A DNA stretch of 64,000 nt from Roseomonas elaeocarpi (GTDB lineage: Bacteria > Pseudomonadota > Alphaproteobacteria > Acetobacterales > Acetobacteraceae): NCBI RefSeq assembly GCF_042433915.1, contig NZ_JBHLUN010000003.1:62001-126000 (forward strand). Reading direction: 5' to 3'. Made by a program: the position numbers and the translations under genes. Below, piece after piece: positions 51,223 to 59,483 of this stretch; position 1 is the first letter of the stretch, and each line of letters begins with the position of its first letter. Below the pieces are notes generated by a model. That model was given only the letters and a program-made list of their open reading frames with translations. It was not told where the DNA came from and did not search any database.

Positions 51223-52421
51223 GCCTGCTGTTCCTTGACCCAGTTCTCGTCCACGCGGACGTATTTGATGGCCTGACGATACACGGTGTAGGCGATGTGC
51301 AGGGCGCCATCGGGCCCCTGCACGACGGAGGGGTAGGAGAACTCGCGGTTCAGCCCTTCGCGCGAGTTGTTGGTCATGCAGTATCCGTCGCCGGTCTCGA
51401 GGTTGCGACGGTACGGCCAGGTGCGGCCACCGTCCTCGGAGATCGCCAGCGTCATCGGCGCGCGCGGCACACCCCAGAAGGTGCTGCGGCGCGTGGTATC
51501 GATCGGCGCCACCACCTTGCCGTCATCCTCGTCCTCTTCGAGGTCGTCATAGAGCGACAGGCGGCGCTCGGTGGCATCCGCCGCGCTGCTCTCGTTCAGA
51601 ACCATGGCAAGGTGGCCATTGGCGAGCCGCGTGACCTGGATCGAGGAGTTGTTGTTCGGCAGCTCCGTCGGTTCCGGCGCGCTCCAGGAGCGCCCCTGGT
51701 CGGAGGAGCGGGACACGTAAACGTTGTCGGCCCAGCGGCTGCGGTAGAAGGCGGCCAGCGTGCCGTCGCGCAGGTCCACGATGCTCATATGGACGCAGCC
51801 GAGGCTGTCCGGCACCGCGACTTCTTCCCAGGTCTTGCCCTGGTCGGAGGAAATCATCACCGCGCTGGTGTCGTCGTCGCCGACCCACTTCTTGCCCGGC
51901 GTGCTCTGGCAGATCCAGACCGGCAGGAGCCAGTCGCCGTTGTCCAGCACCACCACGGGCTGGCGCATAAAGGTGCCGCCGCCGGGGCGCGGGCCGAACA
52001 GCGTCTCGATCGGACCCCAGGTCTTGCCATTATCGTCGGACACGCGCTTGCGCACGATCGCGGTGTCCTGGTTGCCGGAGATCTGCGCCGTCCAGATCAG
52101 CCACAGCTTGCCGCCCGGCACCGGGAAGAGCAGCGGGTTCTGCTCGGACTTGGTGGGATCGTCCGACAGCCGCACAGGCGCCGACCAGCGGTCGCCCTCG
52201 AGGCGCGAGAAATAGGCCGAGATGTCGGGCACGCCTTCCTGCGTGCCGCCGAACCACACCAGGCCCAGCGAGCCGTCGGGCAGCGGCATCAGGTTGGCGG
52301 CGTGGCTCTGCACCGTGGCCGGGGGCACGAAGCATTCCAGGCGCGCGGCATCGTCGGCCGCCGGGAGAACATGGCCGGCCTCGCCCAGGTCGAGCTTGCC
52401 GGCGTCATCGGTTCGGATCAT
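51219..52421 (-). CDS. Cytoplasmic sialidase-fold (BNR/Asp-box) beta-propeller protein
   Basis: Six-bladed propeller-type protein of 400 residues. Four Asp-box repeats are visible: SDDNGKTW (about 128-135), SSDQGKTW (191-198), SSDQGRSW (239-246) and SEDGGRTW (328-335). An acidic loop (DDLEEDEDDG) lies near residue 297. There is no signal peptide or membrane anchor, so it does not act on external glycans as true sialidases do. It is coupled to the DapA-family lyase by an ATGA overlap and follows the iron-type dehydrogenase by 15 bp. A hydrolase or lyase role on an internal sugar acid is plausible but unproven. Confidence 0.82.
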   Translation of the reverse strand: MIRTDDAGKLDLGEAGHVLPAADDAARLECFVPPATVQSHAANLMPLPDGSLGLVWFGGTQEGVPDISAYFSRLEGDRWSAPVRLSDDPTKSEQNPLLFPVPGGKLWLIWTAQISGNQDTAIVRKRVSDDNGKTWGPIETLFGPRPGGGTFMRQPVVVLDNGDWLLPVWICQSTPGKKWVGDDDTSAVMISSDQGKTWEEVAVPDSLGCVHMSIVDLRDGTLAAFYRSRWADNVYVSRSSDQGRSWSAPEPTELPNNNSSIQVTRLANGHLAMVLNESSAADATERRLSLYDDLEEDEDDGKVVAPIDTTRRSTFWGVPRAPMTLAISEDGGRTWPYRRNLETGDGYCMTNNSREGLNREFSYPSVVQGPDGALHIAYTVYRQAIKYVRVDENWVKEQQA

Positions 52422-52436
52422 GCGTCCGCCCTCTTC

Positions 52437-53567
52437 TCAGTAGGCCGCGCGGTACATCGCCAGGATCTCGTCCTGGCTGAGGTCGCGCGGGTTGTTGTCG
52501 AGCAGGCGGCGGATGGCGTGTGCCTCCCGGGCCATGGTCTCGAGGTCGTTCTCGGGCACGTTGAGCTTCGACAGCCGCATCTCCACGCCGAGCTCGGCGC
52601 AGAAGCGGTGCGTCGCCTCGCGCACCGTCGCCACGTCGGAGGATGCGGGCAGGCCCAGCGCTTCCAGCACCAGAGCGGTCTTCTCGGGCACGACCGGCGC
52701 GTTGAAAGCCAGCGTGTGCGGGAAGATCAGCGCGCAGGCGAGGCCGTGCGGGATGTGGTGCCGGGTGCCCAGCGGGTAAGCCACAGCGTGACCGGCCGTG
52801 GTGTTCACCGGACCCAGGCAGAAGCCGCCATACATCGAGGCCAGCGCCAGGCCGGCGCGCGCCTCGCGGTCCGCACCGTCCTTCACCGCGCGGGCGAGGA
52901 AGCGGCCGACGAGGCGGATGCCTTCCAGCGCGTAAAGGTCGATGGTCGGGTGGGCCTTCTTGCTGGTGAAGGCCTCGACGCAGTGCGCCATGGCATCGAC
53001 GCCGGTGGCGGCGGTCACGGCGGGCGGCACGGTCAACGTCAGGTCGGGATCGACGATCGCGATGTCGGCCAGCATGTAGCGGCTCTGCACCGCGGCCTTG
53101 TTCTGCGTCGCCGGGTCGGTGACGAGCGAGCGGGTGCCGCCCTCGCTGCCGGTGCCGGCGGTGGTGGGAACCTGGAACAGCGCGACCGAGCGGCCCTTGA
53201 CCTTCTCGGGTCCGACGACCTCGGCGAAGCTCTGGCCACTGCCGGGCAGCACCGCCACCAGCTTGGCCAGATCCATGGCGCTGCCGCCGCCGAAGCCCAC
53301 CACGAGGTCGGGCTTCACCTGCTCGGCCAGTGCCAGCACCTTCTCGAGGTTGGGCAGGTCGGGCTCGGGCTTCACCTCGCCGAAGACGGTGACCTCACCC
53401 GGCAGGTCGAGCAGGTCCACGCGCCTGGCGTTGAAGGCATCCGCCACCACCAGCGTGCGACGCAGGCCACGCGCCCGCGCCCAGCGGCCGGCCGCCGAAA
53501 CGAGGCCGCCGCCGAACTCGATAATGGCGGGGCGGGCGATCTCGATGGGGGTGGTGAGGTCGTTCAT
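52437..53567 (-). CDS. Iron-containing (group III) alcohol dehydrogenase
   Basis: NAD(P)-dependent dehydrogenase of 376 residues. The nucleotide-binding GFGGGSAMDLAKLVA (about residues 91-105), PTTAGTGSEGG, the metal-binding Asp/His segment DAMAHCVEAF and the histidines of AGHAVAYPLGTRHHIPHG are intact. The subgroup resembles maleylacetate reductases and 4-hydroxybutyrate-type dehydrogenases. It should interconvert an alcohol and an aldehyde (or reduce a keto acid) in the pathway. The sialidase-like gene follows after 15 bp and the IclR gene precedes it by 81 bp, so it belongs to this operon. Confidence 0.9.
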   Translation of the reverse strand: MNDLTTPIEIARPAIIEFGGGLVSAAGRWARARGLRRTLVVADAFNARRVDLLDLPGEVTVFGEVKPEPDLPNLEKVLALAEQVKPDLVVGFGGGSAMDLAKLVAVLPGSGQSFAEVVGPEKVKGRSVALFQVPTTAGTGSEGGTRSLVTDPATQNKAAVQSRYMLADIAIVDPDLTLTVPPAVTAATGVDAMAHCVEAFTSKKAHPTIDLYALEGIRLVGRFLARAVKDGADREARAGLALASMYGGFCLGPVNTTAGHAVAYPLGTRHHIPHGLACALIFPHTLAFNAPVVPEKTALVLEALGLPASSDVATVREATHRFCAELGVEMRLSKLNVPENDLETMAREAHAIRRLLDNNPRDLSQDEILAMYRAAY

Positions 53568-53648
53568 GCTCTCGTCAGGTCCTGGTGTTGCAGCGCCCGG
53601 GCGTCGCAGCAGCCCGGGGTCGAGTGACTGATTTGGAGGAAATGGCCG

Positions 53649-54515
53649 TCAGGCCGTGGACGGCACGCCACGGCCGCGTGCCTGGATGGTGTTGCGCGAC
53701 AGGCGGATCGCTTCGCCCAGCGCCTCCGCCGCGGTTCGCAGGCGCGGCAGGCCCTGCGACACGAAGGTTTCCAGCGGCCAGCGGCTGGCATCGGCGGTGA
53801 GGCTGAGGCCCGCGAAGGGTAGTCCGTCGGGATCGAGGATCGGCACCGCCACGGTGCGAAGCCCGTAGGCGTTCTCACCGTCCGACACGGCATAGCCCTG
53901 CAGGCGCACCTGCTGCAGCCGTGCCAGAAGCGCATCCAGCTCGGTCAGCGTGCGTTCCGATAGCTTCACGCGCTCCCGCCGGCCCAGCTGCTCCACCTGT
54001 TCCTCGGGCGGCAGGAAGGCCAGGATGGCGTGGCCCAGCGCCGTGGCATAAGCGCCCACCCGCGTGCCGGGATGACGCACCACGCCGTGCCGCTCCAGCC
54101 CCGCCTGGACGCGGGTGAGATAAACGACGTCGCCGTTGTCCACCGCGCCCAGCGAGGCGGCGTCGCCCAGCTCCGGCACCAGTTCGCGCAGCAGCGGCGC
54201 GGCGTGGTCGGGCAACCCGTGCGCCGATAGTGCGGAGAAGCCCAGCTCCAGGCATTGCAGCGTCAGCCGGAAGCGCCGGGTGCCGGGAACCGCGCGCAGG
54301 TAGCCCAGGGCTTCCAGCGTATGGATCAGCCGGAACGCCGTGCCGCGGTCCGTGCCGGACCGTGCGGCGATCTCGGCCAGCGTCAGCTCGGGCAGGTCCG
54401 GGCCGAAGGCCCGCAGCACGGCGAAGACCTTGGCGGCCGACTGCACGGTGTTCTTGGGGTTGTCGGCCCGTGCGCTGCGACGTGGTGTCGCTCCGATGTC
54501 CTGCACGCCCTCCAA
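53649..54515 (-). CDS. IclR-family transcriptional regulator
   Basis: Regulator of about 288 residues. The N-terminal winged helix-turn-helix runs from NTVQSAAKVFAVLRAFG to FRLIHTLEALGYL, with LTLAEIAARSGTDRGTAF as the recognition motif. The C-terminal ligand-binding IclR domain follows (LRELVPELGDAASLGAVDNGDVVYL to TADASRWPLE). I placed the start at TTG 54515, because GGGAGAGAG lies just upstream. A longer frame begins at GTG 54572, but those extra 19 codons are A+T-rich and contain a palindrome, so they look like promoter DNA. It sits within the leftward catabolic operon and probably controls both arms. Confidence 0.88.
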   Translation of the reverse strand: MEGVQDIGATPRRSARADNPKNTVQSAAKVFAVLRAFGPDLPELTLAEIAARSGTDRGTAFRLIHTLEALGYLRAVPGTRRFRLTLQCLELGFSALSAHGLPDHAAPLLRELVPELGDAASLGAVDNGDVVYLTRVQAGLERHGVVRHPGTRVGAYATALGHAILAFLPPEEQVEQLGRRERVKLSERTLTELDALLARLQQVRLQGYAVSDGENAYGLRTVAVPILDPDGLPFAGLSLTADASRWPLETFVSQGLPRLRTAAEALGEAIRLSRNTIQARGRGVPSTA

Positions 54516-54530
54516 GGACTCTCTCCCGTT

Positions 54531-54545
54531 GTTCGGAATGCGAAC
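54531..54545. promoter_or_regulatory. Predicted IclR operator 1 (auto-regulatory)
   Basis: GTTCG-GAATG-CGAAC, perfect five-base arms with a five-base spacer, just upstream of the probable iclR ribosome binding site. It matches the site at 55428-55442 except at the two outer spacer bases. A perfect -35 hexamer TTGACA reads leftward at 54594-54589, so this site would lie near or just past the transcription start, suiting auto-repression. Confidence 0.6.
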
Positions 54546-54626
54546 TTTTGTTTTGTTAACTTCTACACTCACCGCGCTGCCCCCCGGCTGTCAACAATCA
54601 TCGGGCGTCGTCGCGCGCGGCCCCGC

Positions 54627-55322
54627 TCAAAGGGAACTGCCGCCGCAGATCACGATGTTCTGCCCCGTGATCGCCGCAGCCTCGGCGGACAGCAGGAAGG
54701 CCACGGTGGCCGCCACTTCCTCCGGCCGGATCAGCCGGCCGATCGGCGGCAGCTTCGGTGCGACCGAAGCACGAGCCGGGTCCTGCAGCATCGGCGTGTC
54801 GGTGGCGGCGGGCGACACCAGGTTCACGGTGATGCCGCGCGGCGCCAGTTCCGCCGCCCAGGAGCGGGTCAGACCGCTCAGCGCCGACTTGGTGGCGGCG
54901 TACTGGCTGCGGCCGGCGGCACCCGCCGCGGTGCGGCTGCCCACGATCACGATGCGCCCGCCCCGTTCTCCCTGCGCCATGCCCGCCAGGAGGCGATCGG
55001 CCAGGATCGTCGGCGCCTGGACATGGACCTGCCACATCGCGGTCCCGGCCGCGGGGTCGAGCTCGCCCAGTGGGCGCGTGCTCATCAGCCCGGCCGCGTG
55101 AACGAAGGCATCGGCACGCAAACCCTCCGTGGCTACCCGGATGCTGTTCTCGGCGGCGAGGTCCACCGCACGGTGCGCGAAGCCCGGCGCCTCCAGCGCG
55201 GGGGGCCGGCGGCTGAGGCCCGTGACACGCCAGCCATCGCGCAGCAGACGGCGGGCGATGGCCTCGCCGATGCCAGAGCTGGCGCCGGTGACCACGGCGT
55301 GCGGGGCGTCGGGCTGCGGCAT
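54627..55322 (-). CDS. Short-chain dehydrogenase/reductase
   Basis: Classical SDR of 231 residues: cofactor motif TGASSGIG (12-19), catalytic Ser129, Tyr141 and Lys145 (YAATK), and the C-terminal ATDTPML segment. The ATG at 55322 follows AGGAGG by ten bases; a longer upstream frame would cross the divergent promoter region. It is the first gene of the leftward arm and ends 111 bp before the probable iclR start, where a -35-like TTGACA suggests an additional internal promoter. It probably oxidises or reduces a hydroxyl of the pathway substrate. Confidence 0.88.
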   Translation of the reverse strand: MPQPDAPHAVVTGASSGIGEAIARRLLRDGWRVTGLSRRPPALEAPGFAHRAVDLAAENSIRVATEGLRADAFVHAAGLMSTRPLGELDPAAGTAMWQVHVQAPTILADRLLAGMAQGERGGRIVIVGSRTAAGAAGRSQYAATKSALSGLTRSWAAELAPRGITVNLVSPAATDTPMLQDPARASVAPKLPPIGRLIRPEEVAATVAFLLSAEAAAITGQNIVICGGSSL

Positions 55323-55646
55323 CGGAACGAATCCTCCTTGAGAAACGGGCGGCGCGGGGTCGGACGGCACAGGTGTTGACGCCGCCCGGTCCGGGTCGCT
55401 AAACGACATGTATAACACAGAACTAAAGTTCGCAATCCGAACTACCTGCAAACCTGCCTGTGTTGGCATGAGCCGGAGCAGTCGCGGAGCGGACGGAAAG
55501 CTTGGAAGAACGTCCTGGATGGCCAGCGACGCGACGCCGGACCCCGCCAGAAGGGCGGGGAACATCGCCGCGGGAGCCTCGAAACCAGGATCGACCGCCT
55601 CAACCCGGACGGGCACCCGCCCCGGCCGAAGCGTGGGATCTCAGGA
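55323..55646. promoter_or_regulatory. Divergent control region of the catabolic unit
   Basis: This is 324 bp between the SDR and the symporter start. The region 55400-55450 is clearly richer in A+T than its surroundings. It carries a palindrome at 55427-55443 and a leftward -10-like TATACA at 55414-55409. On the plus strand a TTGACG at 55376-55381 is followed 18 bases later by TAAACG. No gene is visible in the remaining 200 bp up to the symporter ATG, which could be a long untranslated leader. Confidence 0.5.
55427..55443. promoter_or_regulatory. Predicted IclR operator 2 (divergent promoter)
   Basis: AGTTCG-CAATC-CGAACT, perfect six-base arms with a five-base spacer. The 15-base core differs from operator 1 only in two spacer positions. 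It overlaps the expected -35 zone of the leftward promoter (TATACA at 55414-55409). Known IclR-type sites in aromatic-acid regulons (PcaU/PobR type) also begin GTTCG, which supports the assignment. Confidence 0.65.
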
Positions 55647-57053
55647 ATGCACCAGTTCAGCGGCGGCGAGAGCGCGATCATCATCGCGATCATCGTGGCC
55701 TACATCGCCTTCACCTCGTGGCTGACCTACCGGCTGCGCAGCCGCAACAACGAGCAGTTCATGGTGGGCTCGCGCGCCATGCCCGCCGCCGTGATCGGCG
55801 TGCTGCTGATGAGCGAGTTCATCGGCGCCAAGTCCACCGTCGGCACCTCGCAGGAATCCTTCAACTACGGCATGCCCGCGGCCTGGTCGGTGGTCGGCGC
55901 GGCGCTGGGCTTCCTGCTCTACGGCTTGTTCTTCGTGCGCAAGCTGTACCGCTCGGGCGAGTTCACCATCTCGGGCGCGATCGAGAAGAAGTTCGGCCGT
56001 TCCACCAAGCTGACGGTGTCGATCATCATGATCTACGCGCTGCTGCTGGTGAACGTCGGCAACTACGTCAGCGGTGCCGCGGCGCTGTCCACGGTGCTGA
56101 ACATGAACCTGACGGCCGGCATGTTCATCATCGCCATCGTCAGCACCTTCTACTACGTCTTCGGCGGGCTGAAGGGCGTGGCCTACGTCACGGTGCTGCA
56201 CAGCGCGGTGAAGGTGATCGGCATCGCGCTGATCCTGGGTCTGGCGATGTACATGACGGGCGGCATCAAGCCCATGATGGACACGCTGCCGCCGGACTAC
56301 TTCAGCCTCAGCGGCCGCATCGGCGTGCCCACCATCGTCGCCTGGACGATCGGCACGATCGGCGCGATCTTCTCCACCCAGTTCATCATGCAGGCGATCT
56401 CCTCCAACAAGGATGAGCGCGCGGCGCAGCGCTCGGCCTTCTACGCCGCCGCCTGGTGCTTCCCGCTTGGTATCGCGCTGGGCCTGATCGGCGTGGCGGC
56501 GAAGTTCCTGGCGCCCACCGGCAACAGCCTCTACGCCCTGCCGATGTTTCTGCAGGCGATGGACCCCTGGCTGGCCGGCCTCGTCACCACCTCGCTGGTG
56601 GCCTCGGTCTTCGTGAGCGTCAGCACCGTGGCGCTGGCGATGGCCTCGCTGATCGTGAAGGACTTCTACGTCCCCTACGCTAACCCGACGCCGCAGCGCG
56701 AATTCCAGATGACGCGCTGGATCTCGCTGGTGATCGGCTTCGCGCCGCTGATCTTCGTGTTCTTCGTGCCGGAGATCCTGAAGCTGTCCTTCTTCACGCG
56801 CGCTCTGCGCCTGTCGATCTCGATCGTGGCGGTGTTGGGCTTCTTTCTGCCCTGGTTCCAGAGCAACCGCGGCGCGACGCTGGGCCTGATCGCCTCGGCC
56901 ATCGCGACCACCGGCTGGTACCTGCTGAACAACCCCTATGGCATCGACAACATGTACGTGGCGGCGGTGGTTCCGGCGCTCGTGCTGCTGATTGAGCGCT
57001 TGGTCAGCAGCCCCCGCCCGCGCGCCGTGCCGGCCGCGGTCGAGAGCCGCTGA
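55647..57053 (+). CDS. Sodium:solute symporter family protein
   Basis: Inner-membrane SSS-family symporter of 468 residues with about 12-13 helices. Motifs include NNEQFMVGSRAMPAAVIGVLLMSEFIGA near the N-terminus, GGLKGVAYVTVLHSAVKVIG (helix 5 to 6) and FVSVSTVALAMASLIVKDFYVPY, a conserved sodium-site region. These take up sugars, carboxylates or vitamins with sodium. The acid-sugar kinase gene starts five bases after its stop, so it is the likely importer for the kinase substrate. Confidence 0.9.
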   Translation: MHQFSGGESAIIIAIIVAYIAFTSWLTYRLRSRNNEQFMVGSRAMPAAVIGVLLMSEFIGAKSTVGTSQESFNYGMPAAWSVVGAALGFLLYGLFFVRKLYRSGEFTISGAIEKKFGRSTKLTVSIIMIYALLLVNVGNYVSGAAALSTVLNMNLTAGMFIIAIVSTFYYVFGGLKGVAYVTVLHSAVKVIGIALILGLAMYMTGGIKPMMDTLPPDYFSLSGRIGVPTIVAWTIGTIGAIFSTQFIMQAISSNKDERAAQRSAFYAAAWCFPLGIALGLIGVAAKFLAPTGNSLYALPMFLQAMDPWLAGLVTTSLVASVFVSVSTVALAMASLIVKDFYVPYANPTPQREFQMTRWISLVIGFAPLIFVFFVPEILKLSFFTRALRLSISIVAVLGFFLPWFQSNRGATLGLIASAIATTGWYLLNNPYGIDNMYVAAVVPALVLLIERLVSSPRPRAVPAAVESR

Positions 57054-57058
57054 ACACC

Positions 57059-58450
57059 ATGCCCCAGCGCTGGCTGATCCTCGCCGACGACCTGACCGGG
57101 GCGGGCGACTGCGCCGTGTCGTTCCGTCGCGCAGGCCTGGAGGCCTCGGTCCGCTGGGGTGATGGCACCGACCTCCGGCACGGCGAAACGCCGGGGTGCG
57201 GGGCATCGACGGACGCGCCGGCGGAAGCTGGCGCGTCGCATGGCGGCGGTGCGGAACGCGCGGTGCTGGCGGTGAACGTCGACAGCCGCGCCATGCCCGC
57301 GGCCAAGGCCGCGGCGGCGCACCGGGCGGCGCTGGAGAACGGCTTCCGGCCGGGGCACGGGCTGATCAAGAAGATCGACTCCACCCTGCGTGGCCAGCCG
57401 GTGGCGGAACTCGCCGCAACGCTGCGCTTCCTGCGCGAGCACGGCGGACCGGGGCTGGCCCTGGTGGCGCCAGCCTTTCCGGCGACGGGCCGCACCACAC
57501 GCGACGGCCGGGTAATGCTGAACAGCGCCCCCCTGGAAGATTCACCGCTCTGGGCGCGCGATCACACCTACGAGACGGCAAACCTGGTGGCCGTCCTGAA
57601 CAGCGAAGGTTTGCAGGCCCGGCTCTTGCCGCTCGATGAGCAGCGGCGCGGCGCGGCAGCGATCACGGCGGCACTGGGTGCCGCCCTGCGCGACGGGCTG
57701 TCGGCCGTGGTCTGCGACGCCGAAACGGAAGAAGACCTCCACCAGTTGGCACGGGCGAGCCTGCCGATGGCGGCAGAGGTGTTCTGGGTCGGCTCCGGCG
57801 GCATCGCCGCGGCGCTCGCCCATGCCGGGGAAGGCGAAACCTGCCACGCCGATGCCGCCCTGCCCGGGAAGGCTGACCCGGCGAGTATTCGGCTGGCGGG
57901 CGGGACACCCTCCGCGAACGCACATCCTGGCGGCGTGCTCTTGGTGGTGGGCAGCGTGGCGGAAGCCTCGCGCAGCTCGGCGGCGGCGTTGGTCTCGGCG
58001 GGACGGGCGCGGCCGGTCTCGGTCGCGGCCACGGTGCTGGATGCCGGCGCGGCGGATTCGCACTGGCAGGAATTGTCCCGGTCCATTGCCGAGACGCTCG
58101 GGGCAGGGCAGGACGTGCTGGTGGAGATCACCGCCGATCCGGCCGCCGATCTCCGCCGGGGCGCGGCGCTGGCGGCCCGCCTGGCCGAGCTCGTGCAGCC
58201 GGCGGCGGGGCGGCTGCGCGGGCTGTTCGTCACCGGTGGTGAAACGGCCTGCGCCCTGCTGGGGGCAATGGGCGTACATGGCATCCGCATGCTCGACGAG
58301 GTCGAGGCGGGCGTGCCGCTGGGAATCACGGAAGGGGCGCTGCGCGTGCCCGTCGTCACCAAGGCTGGGGCCTTCGGCGACCACGGCACGCTGGGCCGCA
58401 GCCTCGATCATCTGCACAAGGTCGCGGGACGAGAGGACGAAGTATCATGA
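57059..58450 (+). CDS. Four-carbon acid sugar kinase family protein (DUF1537)
   Basis: ATP-dependent kinase of 463 residues, DUF1537 family, which phosphorylates D-threonate, D-erythronate, keto-tetronates and related sugar acids. The N-terminal substrate domain begins LILADDLTGAGDCAVSF (residues about 6-22) and includes KKIDSTLRG. The C-terminal nucleotide domain has VTGGETACALL and GVPLGI. An alanine-rich stretch at residues 48-70 is longer than usual. The stop overlaps the pdxA2-type start by four bases. Kinase plus PdxA2 without an isomerase or class II aldolase is the known D-threonate arrangement, so a threonate-like substrate is the best guess. Confidence 0.88.
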   Translation: MPQRWLILADDLTGAGDCAVSFRRAGLEASVRWGDGTDLRHGETPGCGASTDAPAEAGASHGGGAERAVLAVNVDSRAMPAAKAAAAHRAALENGFRPGHGLIKKIDSTLRGQPVAELAATLRFLREHGGPGLALVAPAFPATGRTTRDGRVMLNSAPLEDSPLWARDHTYETANLVAVLNSEGLQARLLPLDEQRRGAAAITAALGAALRDGLSAVVCDAETEEDLHQLARASLPMAAEVFWVGSGGIAAALAHAGEGETCHADAALPGKADPASIRLAGGTPSANAHPGGVLLVVGSVAEASRSSAAALVSAGRARPVSVAATVLDAGAADSHWQELSRSIAETLGAGQDVLVEITADPAADLRRGAALAARLAELVQPAAGRLRGLFVTGGETACALLGAMGVHGIRMLDEVEAGVPLGITEGALRVPVVTKAGAFGDHGTLGRSLDHLHKVAGREDEVS

Positions 58451-59478
58451 GCCATAACAGCAAGGCCCGCCCGATCGTGGCGATCACCATGGGCGATGCT
58501 TCCGGTATCGGGCCGGAGATCATCATGAAGGCCCTGGCACGCGACGACGTTTACGCGATCTGCCGGCCGTTGGTGGTGGGCGACGCCACCCGGCTGCGCG
58601 AGGCCGGTGCCGTGGTCGCCAAGGCGGGTCACCCGGCCCTGGAGGTCGCCGCGATCGAGACGCCGGCCCAGGCCGGCTACCGCCGCGGCACGGTGGACTG
58701 CATCGACCTCAAGCTGATTCCGGAGGGGCATCCGTGGGGCAAGCTGTCGCCGCTGTCCGGCGAAGGCGCCTTCCGCTACATCGAGCGCGCCACGCGGCTG
58801 GTGGAGGCGGGCGAGGCCGACGCGATCTGCACTGCGCCGCTCAGCAAGGAGGCGCTGCACGCCGCCGGCCACAAGTATCCGGGCCATACCGAGCTGCTGG
58901 CGCACCTGACCGGCACGCCGGAGGTGTCGATGATGCTGGTGGCACCGAAGCTGCGCGTGATCCACGTCACCACGCATATCGGCCTGATGGACGCCATCCG
59001 CCGCATCGAGCCAGGTTTGGTGGAGCGCGTCATCGCGCGCGGCCGCGCCACGCTGGTGAAGGCTGGCATCGCGGAGCCGCGCATCGGCGTGTGCGGCATC
59101 AACCCGCACGCGGGCGAGAACGGCCTCTTCGGCCAGGGCGAGGAAGAGGAGAAGATCATCCCCGCCGTGCAGGCTTGCCAGGCAAAGGGCTGGAAGGTGG
59201 ACGGGCCGCTTCCCGCCGACACGCTGTTCTTCCGCGCCGCGCGGGGTGACTTCGACCTGGTGGTGGCGATGTACCACGACCAGGGCCACGGGCCGGTCAA
59301 GGTCATGGGCCTCGAGGCCGGGGTGAACGTGACGATCGGCCTGCCGGTGGTGCGTACCTCGGTAGACCACGGCACGGCCTTCGACATCGCGGGCAAGGGC
59401 ATCGCCGACGAGGGCAGCCTGGTGGAAGCGCTGCGTCAGGCCGTGGACCTGGCGCCGGAGCGCGCCGAGGCCGCCTGA
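58447..59478 (+). CDS. pdxA2: PdxA2-type 4-phospho-sugar-acid dehydrogenase (4-hydroxythreonine-4-phosphate dehydrogenase family)
   Basis: NAD-dependent oxidative decarboxylase-type dehydrogenase of 343 residues. Metal-binding histidines are in PGHTELLA (His147) and HDQGHGPVK (His277), with PLSKEALHAAGHKYPG and GVCGINPHAGENG as family blocks. PdxA itself acts in vitamin B6 synthesis. The PdxA2 branch, encoded next to DUF1537 kinases, turns 4-phospho-D-threonate or -erythronate into dihydroxyacetone phosphate and CO2. The four-base overlap with the kinase gene supports PdxA2. Confidence 0.9.
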   Translation: MSHNSKARPIVAITMGDASGIGPEIIMKALARDDVYAICRPLVVGDATRLREAGAVVAKAGHPALEVAAIETPAQAGYRRGTVDCIDLKLIPEGHPWGKLSPLSGEGAFRYIERATRLVEAGEADAICTAPLSKEALHAAGHKYPGHTELLAHLTGTPEVSMMLVAPKLRVIHVTTHIGLMDAIRRIEPGLVERVIARGRATLVKAGIAEPRIGVCGINPHAGENGLFGQGEEEEKIIPAVQACQAKGWKVDGPLPADTLFFRAARGDFDLVVAMYHDQGHGPVKVMGLEAGVNVTIGLPVVRTSVDHGTAFDIAGKGIADEGSLVEALRQAVDLAPERAEAA

Positions 59479-59483
59479 ACGCG

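Noticed and set aside
51219..52421. Classical secreted sialidase for host glycan use
   Set aside because: No signal peptide and no accompanying sialic acid catabolic genes, so I call only the fold.
51297..53627. Plus-strand open frame (776 codons) across the sialidase-like and dehydrogenase genes
   Set aside because: It spans two real genes on the other strand and has the repetitive His/Arg/Val shadow composition.
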